This document shows positions 20,001-28,392 of a DNA stretch of 64,000 nucleotides, in pieces. Source of the DNA: Planctomycetales bacterium (GTDB lineage: Bacteria; Planctomycetota; Planctomycetia; Isosphaerales; Isosphaeraceae); the NCBI GenBank assembly GCA_027449865.1, contig DAIDKV010000184.1:31510-95509 (forward strand). Reading direction: 5' to 3'. Position numbers and translations under genes: made by a program. The stretch's first letter is position 1. Every line of letters starts with the position of its first letter. The notes below the pieces were generated by a model, which was given only the letters and a program-made list of their open reading frames with translations, did no database searches and was not told the DNA's origin.

Positions 20001-20161
20001 AGGAGTCGTTCGAGCCCTACCGGCCCCGATCGGGCGTGCTGCCAGGTGCTCCCTCGTCGGCCGACTGGTATCGCGGCTGGCGCGACCACCTCGAATTCGC
20101 GACCATCCGGGACGGTCAGGCGAGACCCCGACCAAACACGGATTCAATTGTTTCAAGATAG
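17051..20161 (+). CDS. dabA: DabA-type inorganic carbon transporter subunit (DUF2309)
   Basis: A 1036-residue DUF2309/UPF0753 protein. In the DAB complex this zinc-containing, beta-carbonic-anhydrase-like subunit couples CO2 hydration to an ion gradient supplied by the DabB membrane partner. The four residues expected at the zinc site are present: Cys503 and Asp505 in CCLDDRE, His690 in VGHGSSS, and Cys705 in DCGACGG, with the 15-residue His-Cys spacing of characterised members. The C-terminal [20 protein letters not shown] segment is also typical. The ATG at 17051 begins MSATST; the open frame extends further upstream inside the transporter gene and is not used. Two NuoL/NuoM-like genes follow directly. 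Confidence 0.95.
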   Translation: MSATSTTPAPDALEGENRMDDELAESIEHAAHLLPQQGPITVFIHHNTLHALEDLTFDQALRRGAEVFGCRTYLDEDRYRDELIRGRIRFDELREVLAEDLGASADDPVPGFGTRLDLRLAMLQDPLRIGPTEELVWYVAEYDALRRTRPEVSSATRARLIAETRRWAMRDLRPNGHGDPIARLIGPNGPPAARIEDWSDAEWEQFALGALWRICGEGVRNLPPPPAPTPMPVRHRDVLFQATGHDADAMVHPPLIRLVAAFLDQGLAAWTLPGRDQGFFSAFLALYARPGRLPDPWRRDLAIELRRLIRDRVEPLESVQRSLDDLGVGRDERDAFLSATLLALRGWAGMIQQVEERSDRVVHPIAPGSLVEFLAARLLMDRFALAQLAREILGYEGPLSGLREAIRQRASGPRGPSVEQRAFLVFQLAQVSGASPDVLDRLNPAGWAQLVDEIERFGSLDRRRVFQLAYERRFQTRALDAIAIHAKDPAPTPEHPRFQLICCLDDREESFRRHVEELAPDAETFGTAGFFSVAMYYRGADDAHAVPLCPAVIRPRHWVVERPIDEDAGESRRRHWGRRLLGMASHQIHTGSRSLAGGALLAPMGVLASIPLVARTLFPRLTARLRQSLGRIVLDPPRTRLQLERTTPEPGPEDGGIGFTVDEMAEIAEKVLRELGLTDRFARLVLIVGHGSSSLNNPHESAYDCGACGGSRGGPNARALAQILNDLRVRGLLSDRGLAIPITTRFVGGMHNTSSEELILFDVDRLPADHREDMVGIRAILDRARERNAHERCRRFLSAPLTLSFAGALQHVEARAEDLGQARPECGHATNAIILVGRRARTRGLFLDRRAFLTSYDPSHDDPLGTILERILMAVFPVCAGINLEYYFSSVDNTGWGAGTKLPHNITAMLGVMDGYQSDLRTGLPWQMVELHEPVRALFVIETRPVVLLRILGRNPGLRRLCDNRWVVLASLDPETLELSTYRQESFEPYRPRSGVLPGAPSSADWYRGWRDHLEFATIRDGQARPRPNTDSIVSR

Positions 20162-20243
20162 TATTGAGATTTTCACTTGCAACCTTCAGAAAATCCTGGA
20201 ATTTTCCAGGGTTACAGAATTCCCGACGGACGACGCAATCGCC

Positions 20244-21626
20244 ATGCACCAACCCGCCCCCCAATGGCTGATCTGGACTGGTGTAGTCGTGGTTGCCGCG
20301 CCATCGGCGCTCTGTCTGGCGCTGGGGGTGGCGACGGCGATCGGGCGTGGGCCTTCGGAGCGGATGATTGTCCGATGGGTGCAGGCGGCGGTGATTGCCG
20401 GGCTTTCGGCGGCGCTGGTGGTACTGGCGTCGATGCTGCTCCTTGGGACGCGGCACGTCGCGATTCCGATGGGCGACTGGGTGGCGATTCCCCGGCATTA
20501 CCAGTTCGCGGTGACGTTTGTGTTCGACCGGCTTTCGGTGCCGATGGCGATTCTCTCGTTGGTGCTCTCGGCGACGATCGGAGCGTTTGCCAGCCGGTAT
20601 TTGCACCGCGAGCCGGGGTTTCGGCGGTTTTTCGCGTTGTACGCGATTTTTCTGCTCGGGATGGTGGTGGCCTCGCTGGCCGGTACGATTGAGACGCTCT
20701 TTGCCGGTTGGGAGCTGGTCGGGCTTTCGTCGGCGCTGCTGGTGGCCTATTTCCTGGATCGACCGGCGCCGGCGCGGAACGGGCTCTGGGTGTGGACCGT
20801 CTATCGGTTCTCGGACGCCGCGCTGCTGCTGGCGGCGGTGGCGTTGCATCACATCCGAGGCACGGGCGATTTTGTCCGGCTGCTGGGGGAGGGTCCGTGG
20901 CCGGCGGGAGAGGCCGACCTGGGCGCCTGGCCGGCGTTTGGGATAGGGCTGCTCATGCTGCTGGCCGCGGCCGGGAAATCGGCCTTGATTCCGTTCTCCG
21001 GCTGGCTCCCGCGAGCGATGGAGGGGCCGACCCCATCGAGCGCTGTGTTTTACGGAGCGCTCTCGGTTCACCTGGGGGCGTTTCTGCTTTTGCGGATTGG
21101 GCCGATTCTGGAGGTCTCGCCGCCGCTGGCCGCGGTGGTGGTGGGGCTGGGGCTCGCGTCGGCCGTGCTCGCGTATCTGGCCGGTAGCGTGCAGACGGAC
21201 ATCAAGTCGGCGCTGGCGTATGCGTCGCTCACTCAGGTTTCGATCATCGTGGTGGAGATCGGCCTGGGATTCCGATACCTGGCGCTGGTTCATCTGCTTG
21301 GCCACGCCTGCCTTCGGATGTTGCAATTTCTTCGGGCACCGACGCTGCTGCATGACTACCACACGCTGGAGAACGCGCTCGGCGGCCGTCTGCCGCGCGG
21401 GCGGTCGCCCTGGACGACCCGAGCGGCGGGCCGGATTTACCGGCTCGCGATCGAGCAGGGTCACCTGGATGGCGGCCTGGTGGAATACGTGGTTCGTCCG
21501 TTCACCCGGGCACTGGAGTGGTGCGACCGGACCGAGCGGCGATGGACCGATTTCCTCGACGGGAACGGCTCGCGCGAGTCAGAACGCGTGCCGCCCTCCC
21601 CCGTCTCGATTGACGAGCATTCATGA
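20244..21626 (+). CDS. dabB: DabB-like proton/sodium-conducting membrane subunit (NuoL/MrpA family)
   Basis: A 460-residue polytopic protein of the complex I antiporter-like family. Canonical features are [16 protein letters not shown] with the channel glutamate, [22 protein letters not shown] with the helix-7 lysine, and [19 protein letters not shown] with the helix-8 lysine. As partner of DabA it would conduct the cation that drives carbon uptake. The ATG at 20244 starts just before the first helix. It follows dabA by 82 AT-rich bases and overlaps the next gene by ATGA. It is somewhat shorter than typical DabB proteins of about 530 residues. Confidence 0.88.
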   Translation: MHQPAPQWLIWTGVVVVAAPSALCLALGVATAIGRGPSERMIVRWVQAAVIAGLSAALVVLASMLLLGTRHVAIPMGDWVAIPRHYQFAVTFVFDRLSVPMAILSLVLSATIGAFASRYLHREPGFRRFFALYAIFLLGMVVASLAGTIETLFAGWELVGLSSALLVAYFLDRPAPARNGLWVWTVYRFSDAALLLAAVALHHIRGTGDFVRLLGEGPWPAGEADLGAWPAFGIGLLMLLAAAGKSALIPFSGWLPRAMEGPTPSSAVFYGALSVHLGAFLLLRIGPILEVSPPLAAVVVGLGLASAVLAYLAGSVQTDIKSALAYASLTQVSIIVVEIGLGFRYLALVHLLGHACLRMLQFLRAPTLLHDYHTLENALGGRLPRGRSPWTTRAAGRIYRLAIEQGHLDGGLVEYVVRPFTRALEWCDRTERRWTDFLDGNGSRESERVPPSPVSIDEHS

Positions 21627-23098
21627 ATATCCTGGAACTTCCCTGGCTGGATTACGCGCTCATCAGCACGGCGATCGGGTCGCTCTGGGTGGGCCGCCAG
21701 CGAGACCCGCTTCGAGCCTATTCCTGGGGTCTGGCGTTCACGGGCGGTGCGCTGGCGTGCGCGGCACTGGCGTGGCTGGGCTTCGTACTGGGCGTTTCGA
21801 CCGAGTCTGGCGAGGCGATGGGCCTCCAGCGCCGGCTGTTCGGGCGGGTTGTCTTCGCGCTCGACGAGCTGAGCGCGCCGCTTTTCCCGGCGATCGCCTT
21901 GATTCACTTCCTGGCGGCACTGGCGACCGCCCGGGCGAAAATGCGGCGATTTTCGTTCACGTGGTCGCTGGCGGCCGGGACGCTCCGGCTGGCGATGTTC
22001 GCGTGTCGGTCGCCCTGGCCGCTGATCGTCCTGCTGGCCGTCTCGACGGTGCCGCCCTACATCGAGCTAAGAAGCCGAGGCCGGCCGACCCGGGTTTTTG
22101 TCGTGCACATGGCGACGTTCCTGGCGTTGCTGGTGATGGGATGGGGGCTGGTGGAGTGGAACGGCCGGGAGGCTCCCGCACCGTTCTGGGCGACGATCCC
22201 GCTCGTCCTCGCGATTTTGATCCGATGCGGATCCGCGCCGGCGCATTGCTGGGTGACCGACTGGTTCGAGCACGCGACGTTCGGCATCGCGCTATTGTTC
22301 GTGGCGCCGCTGAGCGGTGTGTACGCGGCGGTCCGGCTCCTACTGCCGGTCGCGCCGACCTGGGCCCTGGCGGGTCTTTCGATCGCCTCGATGATCACGG
22401 CCGTCTACGCGGCCGGGATGGCGACCATCCAGGCCGAAACCCGGCGTTTTTTCGCGTTCATGTTCATTGGCCATTCGGCGCTGGTGCTGGTGGGAATCGA
22501 GCTTCAGACCGTGACCTCGATGACGGCCTCGCTGTGCCTCTGGTTCTCGGTGATTCTTTCGCTCTCGGGGTTTGGGCTGACGCTCCGGGCGCTCGAGGCC
22601 CGGTTTGGGCGGCTCTCGCTCCGGGATTTCCACGGACTGTATCCCCACTCGCCGACGCTCGCGGTTTGCTTTTTGCTGACCGGCCTGGCGTGCGTGGGCT
22701 TCCCGGGGACGCTGGGTTTCATCGCGACCGAGATGCTGGTGGACAGCGCCGTTGAGGCGAGCCCGATGATCGGCGTGTCGGTGGTGGCGGCGGCGGCGCT
22801 CAACGGGATCGCGGTTGTCCGGGCGTATCTGCACCTTTTCGCCGGAGGCCGGCACGCGTCGACGGTCGACCTGGGCCTCGGCCGTCGCGAGCGGTTCGCG
22901 GCGCTCTCGCTCGCGACCCTGATCCTGGGCGGCGGCCTGTTCCCCCAGCCGGGCGTGACGTCCCAGGAGCGTGCCGCCAAGGCCATCCTTCGCGACCGGG
23001 CACGAATCCAGGGCGGGACTGGTCCGGACCACGATCGAGCCACTGCCCAACCCGCCGCGGATCGGCTATCCTCGACCGCGGGAGGAATCGAGCCATGA
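21623..23098 (+). CDS. Second NuoL/NuoM-like membrane subunit of the carbon-uptake cluster
   Basis: A 491-residue polytopic protein that overlaps the previous gene by four bases (ATGA), indicating coupled translation. It aligns by pattern with NuoM-like antiporter subunits: [14 protein letters not shown] matches the VPLHGWLPDAH segment, [22 protein letters not shown] matches the VQxDxKRLIAYSSISH segment, and [15 protein letters not shown] follows. The helix-5 glutamate and helix-7 lysine appear replaced (STVPPY and LIRCGSAP), so it may be a structural or modified channel subunit. A second antiporter-like subunit is not part of the two-component DAB described from model organisms. The C-terminal 50 residues are hydrophilic. 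Confidence 0.82.
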   Translation: MNILELPWLDYALISTAIGSLWVGRQRDPLRAYSWGLAFTGGALACAALAWLGFVLGVSTESGEAMGLQRRLFGRVVFALDELSAPLFPAIALIHFLAALATARAKMRRFSFTWSLAAGTLRLAMFACRSPWPLIVLLAVSTVPPYIELRSRGRPTRVFVVHMATFLALLVMGWGLVEWNGREAPAPFWATIPLVLAILIRCGSAPAHCWVTDWFEHATFGIALLFVAPLSGVYAAVRLLLPVAPTWALAGLSIASMITAVYAAGMATIQAETRRFFAFMFIGHSALVLVGIELQTVTSMTASLCLWFSVILSLSGFGLTLRALEARFGRLSLRDFHGLYPHSPTLAVCFLLTGLACVGFPGTLGFIATEMLVDSAVEASPMIGVSVVAAAALNGIAVVRAYLHLFAGGRHASTVDLGLGRRERFAALSLATLILGGGLFPQPGVTSQERAAKAILRDRARIQGGTGPDHDRATAQPAADRLSSTAGGIEP

Positions 23099-23517
23099 AG
23101 TCGTACACCGAGCACCTGACGTTGAATATCCCGGTCCGGATGGACTTCCTCAACATCACGCCGCAGGTCGAGGCGATCGTGCGCAAGAGCGGCGTGCAGG
23201 AGGGACTGGTCCTCTGCAACGCCATGCACATCACGGCGAGCGTTTTCATCAATGACGATGAGACCGGGCTCCACGAAGATTACAAGAAGTGGCTCGAAGC
23301 ACTGGCGCCGTTCGACGCCTCGCCGCAGCGCTATCGGCACAACCGGACCGGCGAGGACAACGCCGACGCCCACATGAAGCGTCAGGTGATGGGTCGCGAG
23401 GTGGTCGTCGCCATCACGAAGGGAAGGCTCGACTTCGGCCCCTGGGAACAGATCTTCTACGGTGAATTTGACGGACGGCGGCCCAAGCGGGTGCTGGTGA
23501 AGGTGATCGGGGAATAA
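23095..23517 (+). CDS. YjbQ/UPF0047 family protein
   Basis: A 140-residue protein of normal family length. The conserved core is present: [36 protein letters not shown] and [17 protein letters not shown]. Members have weak thiamine-phosphate synthase activity in vitro, and their true role is open. Its ATG overlaps the stop of the membrane subunit gene (ATGA), so it is translationally coupled to the carbon-uptake operon and is probably its last gene. That linkage is unusual for this family and is the main reason to look at it again. Confidence 0.92.
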   Translation: MKSYTEHLTLNIPVRMDFLNITPQVEAIVRKSGVQEGLVLCNAMHITASVFINDDETGLHEDYKKWLEALAPFDASPQRYRHNRTGEDNADAHMKRQVMGREVVVAITKGRLDFGPWEQIFYGEFDGRRPKRVLVKVIGE

Positions 23518-23579
23518 GTAAGGCTCCTCCTGGACGGAAAATGTCGCGAAACCTACCATCACTCTGACAAAAGAATTTC

Positions 23580-24236
23580 CTAAACAGGAAGCCTTACCGC
23601 ATTGATCAACAAATAAACTTCACTACAAGGATTCTGGTCTTCAGGCAGTTCGTTGCGCATAATGCCCGGTAAACGCAGCTTTTCTGCTCGGGCGACCGCA
23701 TCCTCGACTCTCTTCACCATTTCGCGAAAATCGTAAACTCCTTTCTCATAATTGGGAATACGCTTTCGTCTTAAGACGCTGACTACCGAGTCACAATCCA
23801 TCGACGCTCTGTCGTATTCTTCATAGTGGAGCAACAACCAGTACTCGAAGCACTTCGTAGAAACAGCCAGCTTGACCCCACGTTTTGACGCACTCTCACG
23901 AGCGTTCACAATCTTTGACCCGTAGTCTCCATCAATCACACACCAAACTTGACTGTAAGGCTCCGTGCTGCTTGCTTGAGAACGTGCACTTTCCATCAGC
24001 ATGATCGCTTTCCGAACAACCTGAATAGGCTGCGTTGAACCTCCGCTACCCTCGACCTGAACCGAGGTCGCCGACAAATTGAAGTACCTCTTCAATGCCT
24101 TGAAATAGCTCGGAGCAGACTTGTTGTCCTCGCAAACGATTAAAATCCTCTGGGCAAGGTCTCGGATACCCCGCTTTCGCTGAAGCTGATCGAGAAGAGA
24201 TCGTGTTTTCTTGGAAATAGGTTTCTTCTCGGCCAT
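23580..24236 (-). CDS. RloB-like Toprim-type protein, likely nuclease of a defence pair
   Basis: A 218-residue RloB-like protein. After a basic N-terminus it shows RILIVCEDNKSAPSYFKAL, with acidic Glu36 in the first Toprim strand, and WCVIDGDYGS, with Asp102 and Asp104 as the DxD motif. CFEYWLLLHYEEY is a further RloB signature. The partner ATPase gene ends 9 bases before this gene's start, so the two form an operon. Similar ATPase plus Toprim pairs act as abortive-infection systems (AbiL; PARIS is analogous), where phage sensing releases the nuclease. Base composition is clearly lower in GC than the neighbours, suggesting horizontal acquisition. Confidence 0.85.
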   Translation of the reverse strand: MAEKKPISKKTRSLLDQLQRKRGIRDLAQRILIVCEDNKSAPSYFKALKRYFNLSATSVQVEGSGGSTQPIQVVRKAIMLMESARSQASSTEPYSQVWCVIDGDYGSKIVNARESASKRGVKLAVSTKCFEYWLLLHYEEYDRASMDCDSVVSVLRRKRIPNYEKGVYDFREMVKRVEDAVARAEKLRLPGIMRNELPEDQNPCSEVYLLINAVRLPV

Positions 24237-24245
24237 CTTTTTTGC

Positions 24246-25547
24246 TCACAGATAGAATCTTTCAACGTCAGGTATCGCACCATACAGTCCAGACATGTAG
24301 CGTTTGCGTAGATTGTGGACGGGGCGTGCTGTCTCCTTGAACTCCACGAGAGAATACAGCTCTGTTTCACCCTGCATGTTTTTTCTCGTAAAATACACCT
24401 GATCTCGCCGTAGCGCGGGAGGCAGCCCATCTTGCGCCTCGAGCAAGCCCGTATCGTGCGTGGCAAATACAAGTTGCGCTCGATGCGAACCTTCATCATT
24501 GATCGACCTAATCAGCCGATCAAGGAGTCTCGGATGCAAGCTAGCCCCGAGTTCATCGATGAACGTGGAGACAGACTGATTGGCAAGTATCCACCAATCA
24601 GCGGCAAGATTAAACAGCTTCTTTGTGCCCGAAGACTCGTCAGAATAGTCGATCGGCTGCCTAGATTTTCCCTCATGAACAAACGATATGAGAACTTGCT
24701 GATAAGGAAATTTAAGATTACTATTGAGTTTCAGCAAGCTGTCCCTCAGATCAGCTGGAAAATCAAGGTTTTCCCTCCTGATCCGCACATCGCGGATTCC
24801 CACATCCGCGGAGCGGATAAGATGCGACATGATCCAATCGCGATATGCCGCATCGTCTGCAAAGCGTTCTCGGCCAGCACCTGCCGCGAAAGTCACGGCG
24901 GCCGCGGAATAGTCCGCGTAATGGGTTGAATTTCGGATCGCATCATAATAGGGGCGAACGGACTCATCACCCTCCTTGGGACCATGCTGAGCGAGTTTTG
25001 AGAGCACCGAGATATTGGGTTGCATTTTTTCCACGTAAAGGCGATTCGCCGACCCCCTCTCGATGAGGTCCCCCTCGACGTCCTTGGCTGGCCTGCGGTC
25101 AATAAGGATCTGCTGGCTCGCCCCCTCCAAAATCGCCATTCGCTCACGCAAGATGGCTTTTTTATTAAATTCTAGCTCGTAACGCAAAATAGCCCGGTCG
25201 AAGTAGACGTCGCAACCCAGGAGTATGGGACCCTTTCTCTGCCTGGCGTCAAGTAAGAAGGGCTCATACGGGGCGATGTCCGCATCAGGCTCGGTGCGCG
25301 GACTGGATTCCGCGCCGAGCCATCGCAAAGCCCTGGCTGCCAGCAGCACAGTTGACTTGCCAGATGCATTCGCGCCATATATGGCCACGGTCTTCAATAA
25401 GCGAAGCGGCTCATCCTCGCCTTTGATCGACACTTCGAGGACACCCCGTTCACGGTCTTCCTTCCTCTTGAGGTCGGCCGCCACAAATGATAGCTCGAAC
25501 TCGTTCCTGAGAGATCGAAAATTTCGACCGAATAGTCTAACAAGCAT
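24246..25547 (-). CDS. RloA-like AAA/SMC-type ATPase, defence pair partner
   Basis: A 433-residue ABC/SMC-like ATPase. FRSLRNEFELSFVA at the N-terminus and the Walker A motif GANASGKST (58-66) are followed by an insertion. A signature-like SDESSGTKKLF and the Walker B FIDELGASLHPRL come next, then the switch region VFATHDTGLL. This is the OLD/RloA-like arrangement that pairs with RloB or Toprim nucleases. It is the first gene of the pair and has lower GC than the flanks. No restriction-modification genes, with which rlo genes were first noticed, are in the window. Confidence 0.87.
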   Translation of the reverse strand: MLVRLFGRNFRSLRNEFELSFVAADLKRKEDRERGVLEVSIKGEDEPLRLLKTVAIYGANASGKSTVLLAARALRWLGAESSPRTEPDADIAPYEPFLLDARQRKGPILLGCDVYFDRAILRYELEFNKKAILRERMAILEGASQQILIDRRPAKDVEGDLIERGSANRLYVEKMQPNISVLSKLAQHGPKEGDESVRPYYDAIRNSTHYADYSAAAVTFAAGAGRERFADDAAYRDWIMSHLIRSADVGIRDVRIRRENLDFPADLRDSLLKLNSNLKFPYQQVLISFVHEGKSRQPIDYSDESSGTKKLFNLAADWWILANQSVSTFIDELGASLHPRLLDRLIRSINDEGSHRAQLVFATHDTGLLEAQDGLPPALRRDQVYFTRKNMQGETELYSLVEFKETARPVHNLRKRYMSGLYGAIPDVERFYL

Positions 25548-25705
25548 AATGGCCTCGCGAGACGAATGACACCATCGCGCAGCTATCCTGCGCTACTTAC
25601 TTTAGGATCTTGGAAGAACGACGTCCAGCCCAAGACCAGGTGGGTTTGCGGCGGGAGGGACCCAGGCGGCCACGCGTATTCTCGCCCTCGACAGCGTCGG
25701 CCGGG

Positions 25706-27091
25706 CTACTGGCCGTTGATCAGGATCTCGGTCGACCGCCTGGTCAGCAGGAGCGCGATTCTTCGCCCGACCCGCTCCGCCCAGATTTGGCACCCCTGCG
25801 CCGAGAAATGGCCGTCGCCGATCCGGCCGTTGAAGAGCGGGTCGCCCGTGATCGGCTCGCCCTTGCGACCGGCCTCGATCTCGATCGAAAGCAGCGCATC
25901 GGCGAAGGCGTCGATCGGATCGAGGTATTGCAGGCCGGTCACCTCGATGATGTTCGAGATCGGCCCCGGATAATTCGCCGCGCGCTGCGGACCGGAAAGC
26001 TGGTTGACCCAGGGCGCCGGGACGAAGAGGCTCGGAATCCCTCGCGCGAGGCAGTAATCCCGGATCCGGACGAGCCAGTATTTCGCCTCGTCCCAGTCGC
26101 CTCCGCCTTCCTCGAATACGACCTTGATATCCCCAGCAAAGTCGTTCGCGAACAGGCTAATCACCACGAACTGGGGAGGGAACTTCTTCCCGTATTCCTC
26201 GAGTGCGTAATAGTACTGCTCGGGCGAGTAGCCCAGGTGTCCGGTGTTGAGAATCTCGACGTTGGCGCCGAGCCGGCGTTTCAGGTCGCGCTTCAGGGAC
26301 TCGGTCGGCGTCTGGTCGTCGCCGACGAAAAGGCCCTGCATGTAGGAATCGCCCAGGACAATGCCTCGGATGCGGGCGTCGAGGTCGGGCTCGGGTCCGC
26401 GCAGGCCCCACGAGTTGGTTGACTGCTCGGAGCCCTCGACGATCGCCGCGCCGGTTCCCTGGACGCTCGCCCGCGCCTCGGGACGATCCGGGATCTGGAA
26501 AAACGCCTTCATGTCGCCCTTGAACGGGAAGTTGCGGACCCAGACCGACCGGACGCCCGGGCGCAGGCGATACGATCGCGTGTCGTCGGGCTCGTAAACG
26601 GTCGAGGGGAGCATCACCGTCTTGTCGAAGTTCCCCCACCGAAGGACGACGTGATCGGGGTCCATCCCCGCGATTTCGAGAAGCCGGCGCTGGGGTTCCG
26701 TGTATTCGCCAAGCGTGCTTCGGAGCCGGCCCAGGGCGCTTTGCATGTCGAACTCGCGGCGACGGCGCCAGTCGGCGTCGATCTCGGATCGGTCGGGCTC
26801 CTGACCGATCATCCGGATCGCCGCCCATCGGGTACGCGACGAGAGCCACCCGGCGAAGTAGCGTCCCGAGGGGACCACGGCCAGCATCGTTCCCAGGACG
26901 ACGATCGTCAGGCCGGCCATCACCAGCTTGAAGATCCGATCGACCCGACGCGCCCGATCGACGAACCCAAAGACCTCCTGGCGCATCGGCCGGGGCCGGA
27001 AGAGCTGGGCGCGCCATCGGTCCCCTCGCGACCGCTGAGGAACGGTCTCGGTCTTCATCCAGAGTGGAATCTCCCCGGCCGGTTCGCTCAC
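25706..27091 (-). CDS. Membrane-anchored SGNH hydrolase-like protein, paralogue 3 of 3
   Basis: A 461-residue protein with an N-terminal membrane helix (about residues 55-78) and an extracytoplasmic SGNH/GDSL-type domain. Block I is VLGDSYMQGLF with the serine nucleophile, block II/III is NTGHLGYSPEQYY, the asparagine block is SLFANDF, and block V is GDGHFSAQG with Asp and His. A GTG at 27091 is preferred as the start because it forms a GTGA overlap with the stop of the preceding gene; an in-frame ATG at 27058 is the alternative. Related AlgX/AlgJ-type proteins O-acetylate exopolysaccharides; the substrate here is unknown and no MBOAT partner is nearby. Confidence 0.83.
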   Translation of the reverse strand: MSEPAGEIPLWMKTETVPQRSRGDRWRAQLFRPRPMRQEVFGFVDRARRVDRIFKLVMAGLTIVVLGTMLAVVPSGRYFAGWLSSRTRWAAIRMIGQEPDRSEIDADWRRRREFDMQSALGRLRSTLGEYTEPQRRLLEIAGMDPDHVVLRWGNFDKTVMLPSTVYEPDDTRSYRLRPGVRSVWVRNFPFKGDMKAFFQIPDRPEARASVQGTGAAIVEGSEQSTNSWGLRGPEPDLDARIRGIVLGDSYMQGLFVGDDQTPTESLKRDLKRRLGANVEILNTGHLGYSPEQYYYALEEYGKKFPPQFVVISLFANDFAGDIKVVFEEGGGDWDEAKYWLVRIRDYCLARGIPSLFVPAPWVNQLSGPQRAANYPGPISNIIEVTGLQYLDPIDAFADALLSIEIEAGRKGEPITGDPLFNGRIGDGHFSAQGCQIWAERVGRRIALLLTRRSTEILINGQ

Positions 27092-28392
27092 GAGCGGTTG
27101 CCTCCTCGATCGGGCGAGACCACCGGCCTCGATGCCCGGAAATCCTCGATATGCAGCAGGAGCCGGCGTCCGACCGACTCGGCCCAGACCTCCGCCCCGA
27201 ACGCCGAGAAATGGGCGTCCATCAGGTTGTCGTTGAAGAGCACGCACCCCTCGGGCGTCTTTCCCGTTCGTCGCGACTCGATCCGCGCCCTTAAGTGGGC
27301 ATTGAGGAAATCCTCGGAGGGGTCGAAGTACGAGGCGCCCTCGGGAGCCAGGACGTTGGCCAGCGCCCCGGGGTAGTTGCCGGGATGCCGGCGGCGAACC
27401 AGGTCCAGCTCGTAGGGCGCCGGCACGATCAGGTACGGCCAACCGCGCGCCTCACAACGCTCGACAATCCGGCCCAGCCAGTACCGCCCTTCCTTCCAGT
27501 CGCCCTCGCCCCGGTCGACCGCCCTGGCGATCGAGCCGCAGTCGTTCGCGAAGACGCTCACGACCACCGCGTCCGGCCGAAACCGATCGGCGTATCGTTC
27601 CATGGAATAGTAATACTGTTCGGGCGAGTAACCCATCAGGCCCGTGTTCAGGACCGAGACCGGGCCACCAATCGCTCGCTCCAGATGGCGCCGGAGACAT
27701 TCCGGCGGCGTCTCGTCCTGGCCGATGAACATCCCCTGCATGATCGAATCGCCCAGGATCAGCACCCGGAGTTTCGCCCCGGGATCGGGCTCGGCCCCGC
27801 GCAGGCCCCACGAGTTGGTGAATTGCCGCGAGCCCTCGACGATCCGCATCCGCGTCGGCCGGACGAGTTCCGCCAGTTCGGGCCCATCCGGGATGAGGAA
27901 GAAGGCATTCCCCTCCGACTTCCCATCCTTACCGTGTAGCCAGATCGAGCGAACGCCCGGCCGGAGCCGGTAAGAGAGCTTCTCGTCCGGTTCGAAGACC
28001 TTCGAGGAGAGCAGCAACGTCCAGTCAAAGTTCCCCCAACCAAACAGGGCGTGGTCGGGGTCCATCCCGGCGTATCGAAGCAGGGCGCGAAACGCCTCGT
28101 TGTTCTCCGCGCTATACCGGGCGACCTGCTCTCGCGTGCGCTCGATTCCCGCCCGGCGGAACTCGCGCCAGGAGGCGTCGATCTTGTCTCGGGTCCGAAA
28201 GTTGTGGAGCGAGTCGCGGTACGATTGACCGGCCCAGACATCGAGCGCCCGGGATACAAGAAACTCCCAGGGAAAGATCCCGAGCACGACGACGACCGCG
28301 GCCAGGGTGGCCGCGAGGATGGCCAGCTTGAATCCTCGCTCGCGGCGAATCGACCGCTCCAGAAAGGCGAACCGAACCTGTCGCATCCTCAT
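27088..28392 (-). CDS. Membrane-anchored SGNH hydrolase-like protein, paralogue 2 of 3
   Basis: A 434-residue paralogue of its neighbours. A membrane helix at about residues 21-45 (LAILAATLAAVVVVLGIFPW) anchors the protein. The SGNH domain shows ILGDSIMQGMF, NTGLMGYSPEQYY, SVFANDC and MDAHFSAFG, so the nucleophile serine and the DxxH pair are kept. It overlaps the upstream gene by ATGA and the downstream gene by GTGA, so the three are translationally coupled. Shared blocks such as SYRLRPGVRSIWL and TNSWGLRGAEPD before the catalytic domain show they arose by tandem duplication. Confidence 0.85.
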   Translation of the reverse strand: MRMRQVRFAFLERSIRRERGFKLAILAATLAAVVVVLGIFPWEFLVSRALDVWAGQSYRDSLHNFRTRDKIDASWREFRRAGIERTREQVARYSAENNEAFRALLRYAGMDPDHALFGWGNFDWTLLLSSKVFEPDEKLSYRLRPGVRSIWLHGKDGKSEGNAFFLIPDGPELAELVRPTRMRIVEGSRQFTNSWGLRGAEPDPGAKLRVLILGDSIMQGMFIGQDETPPECLRRHLERAIGGPVSVLNTGLMGYSPEQYYYSMERYADRFRPDAVVVSVFANDCGSIARAVDRGEGDWKEGRYWLGRIVERCEARGWPYLIVPAPYELDLVRRRHPGNYPGALANVLAPEGASYFDPSEDFLNAHLRARIESRRTGKTPEGCVLFNDNLMDAHFSAFGAEVWAESVGRRLLLHIEDFRASRPVVSPDRGGNRS

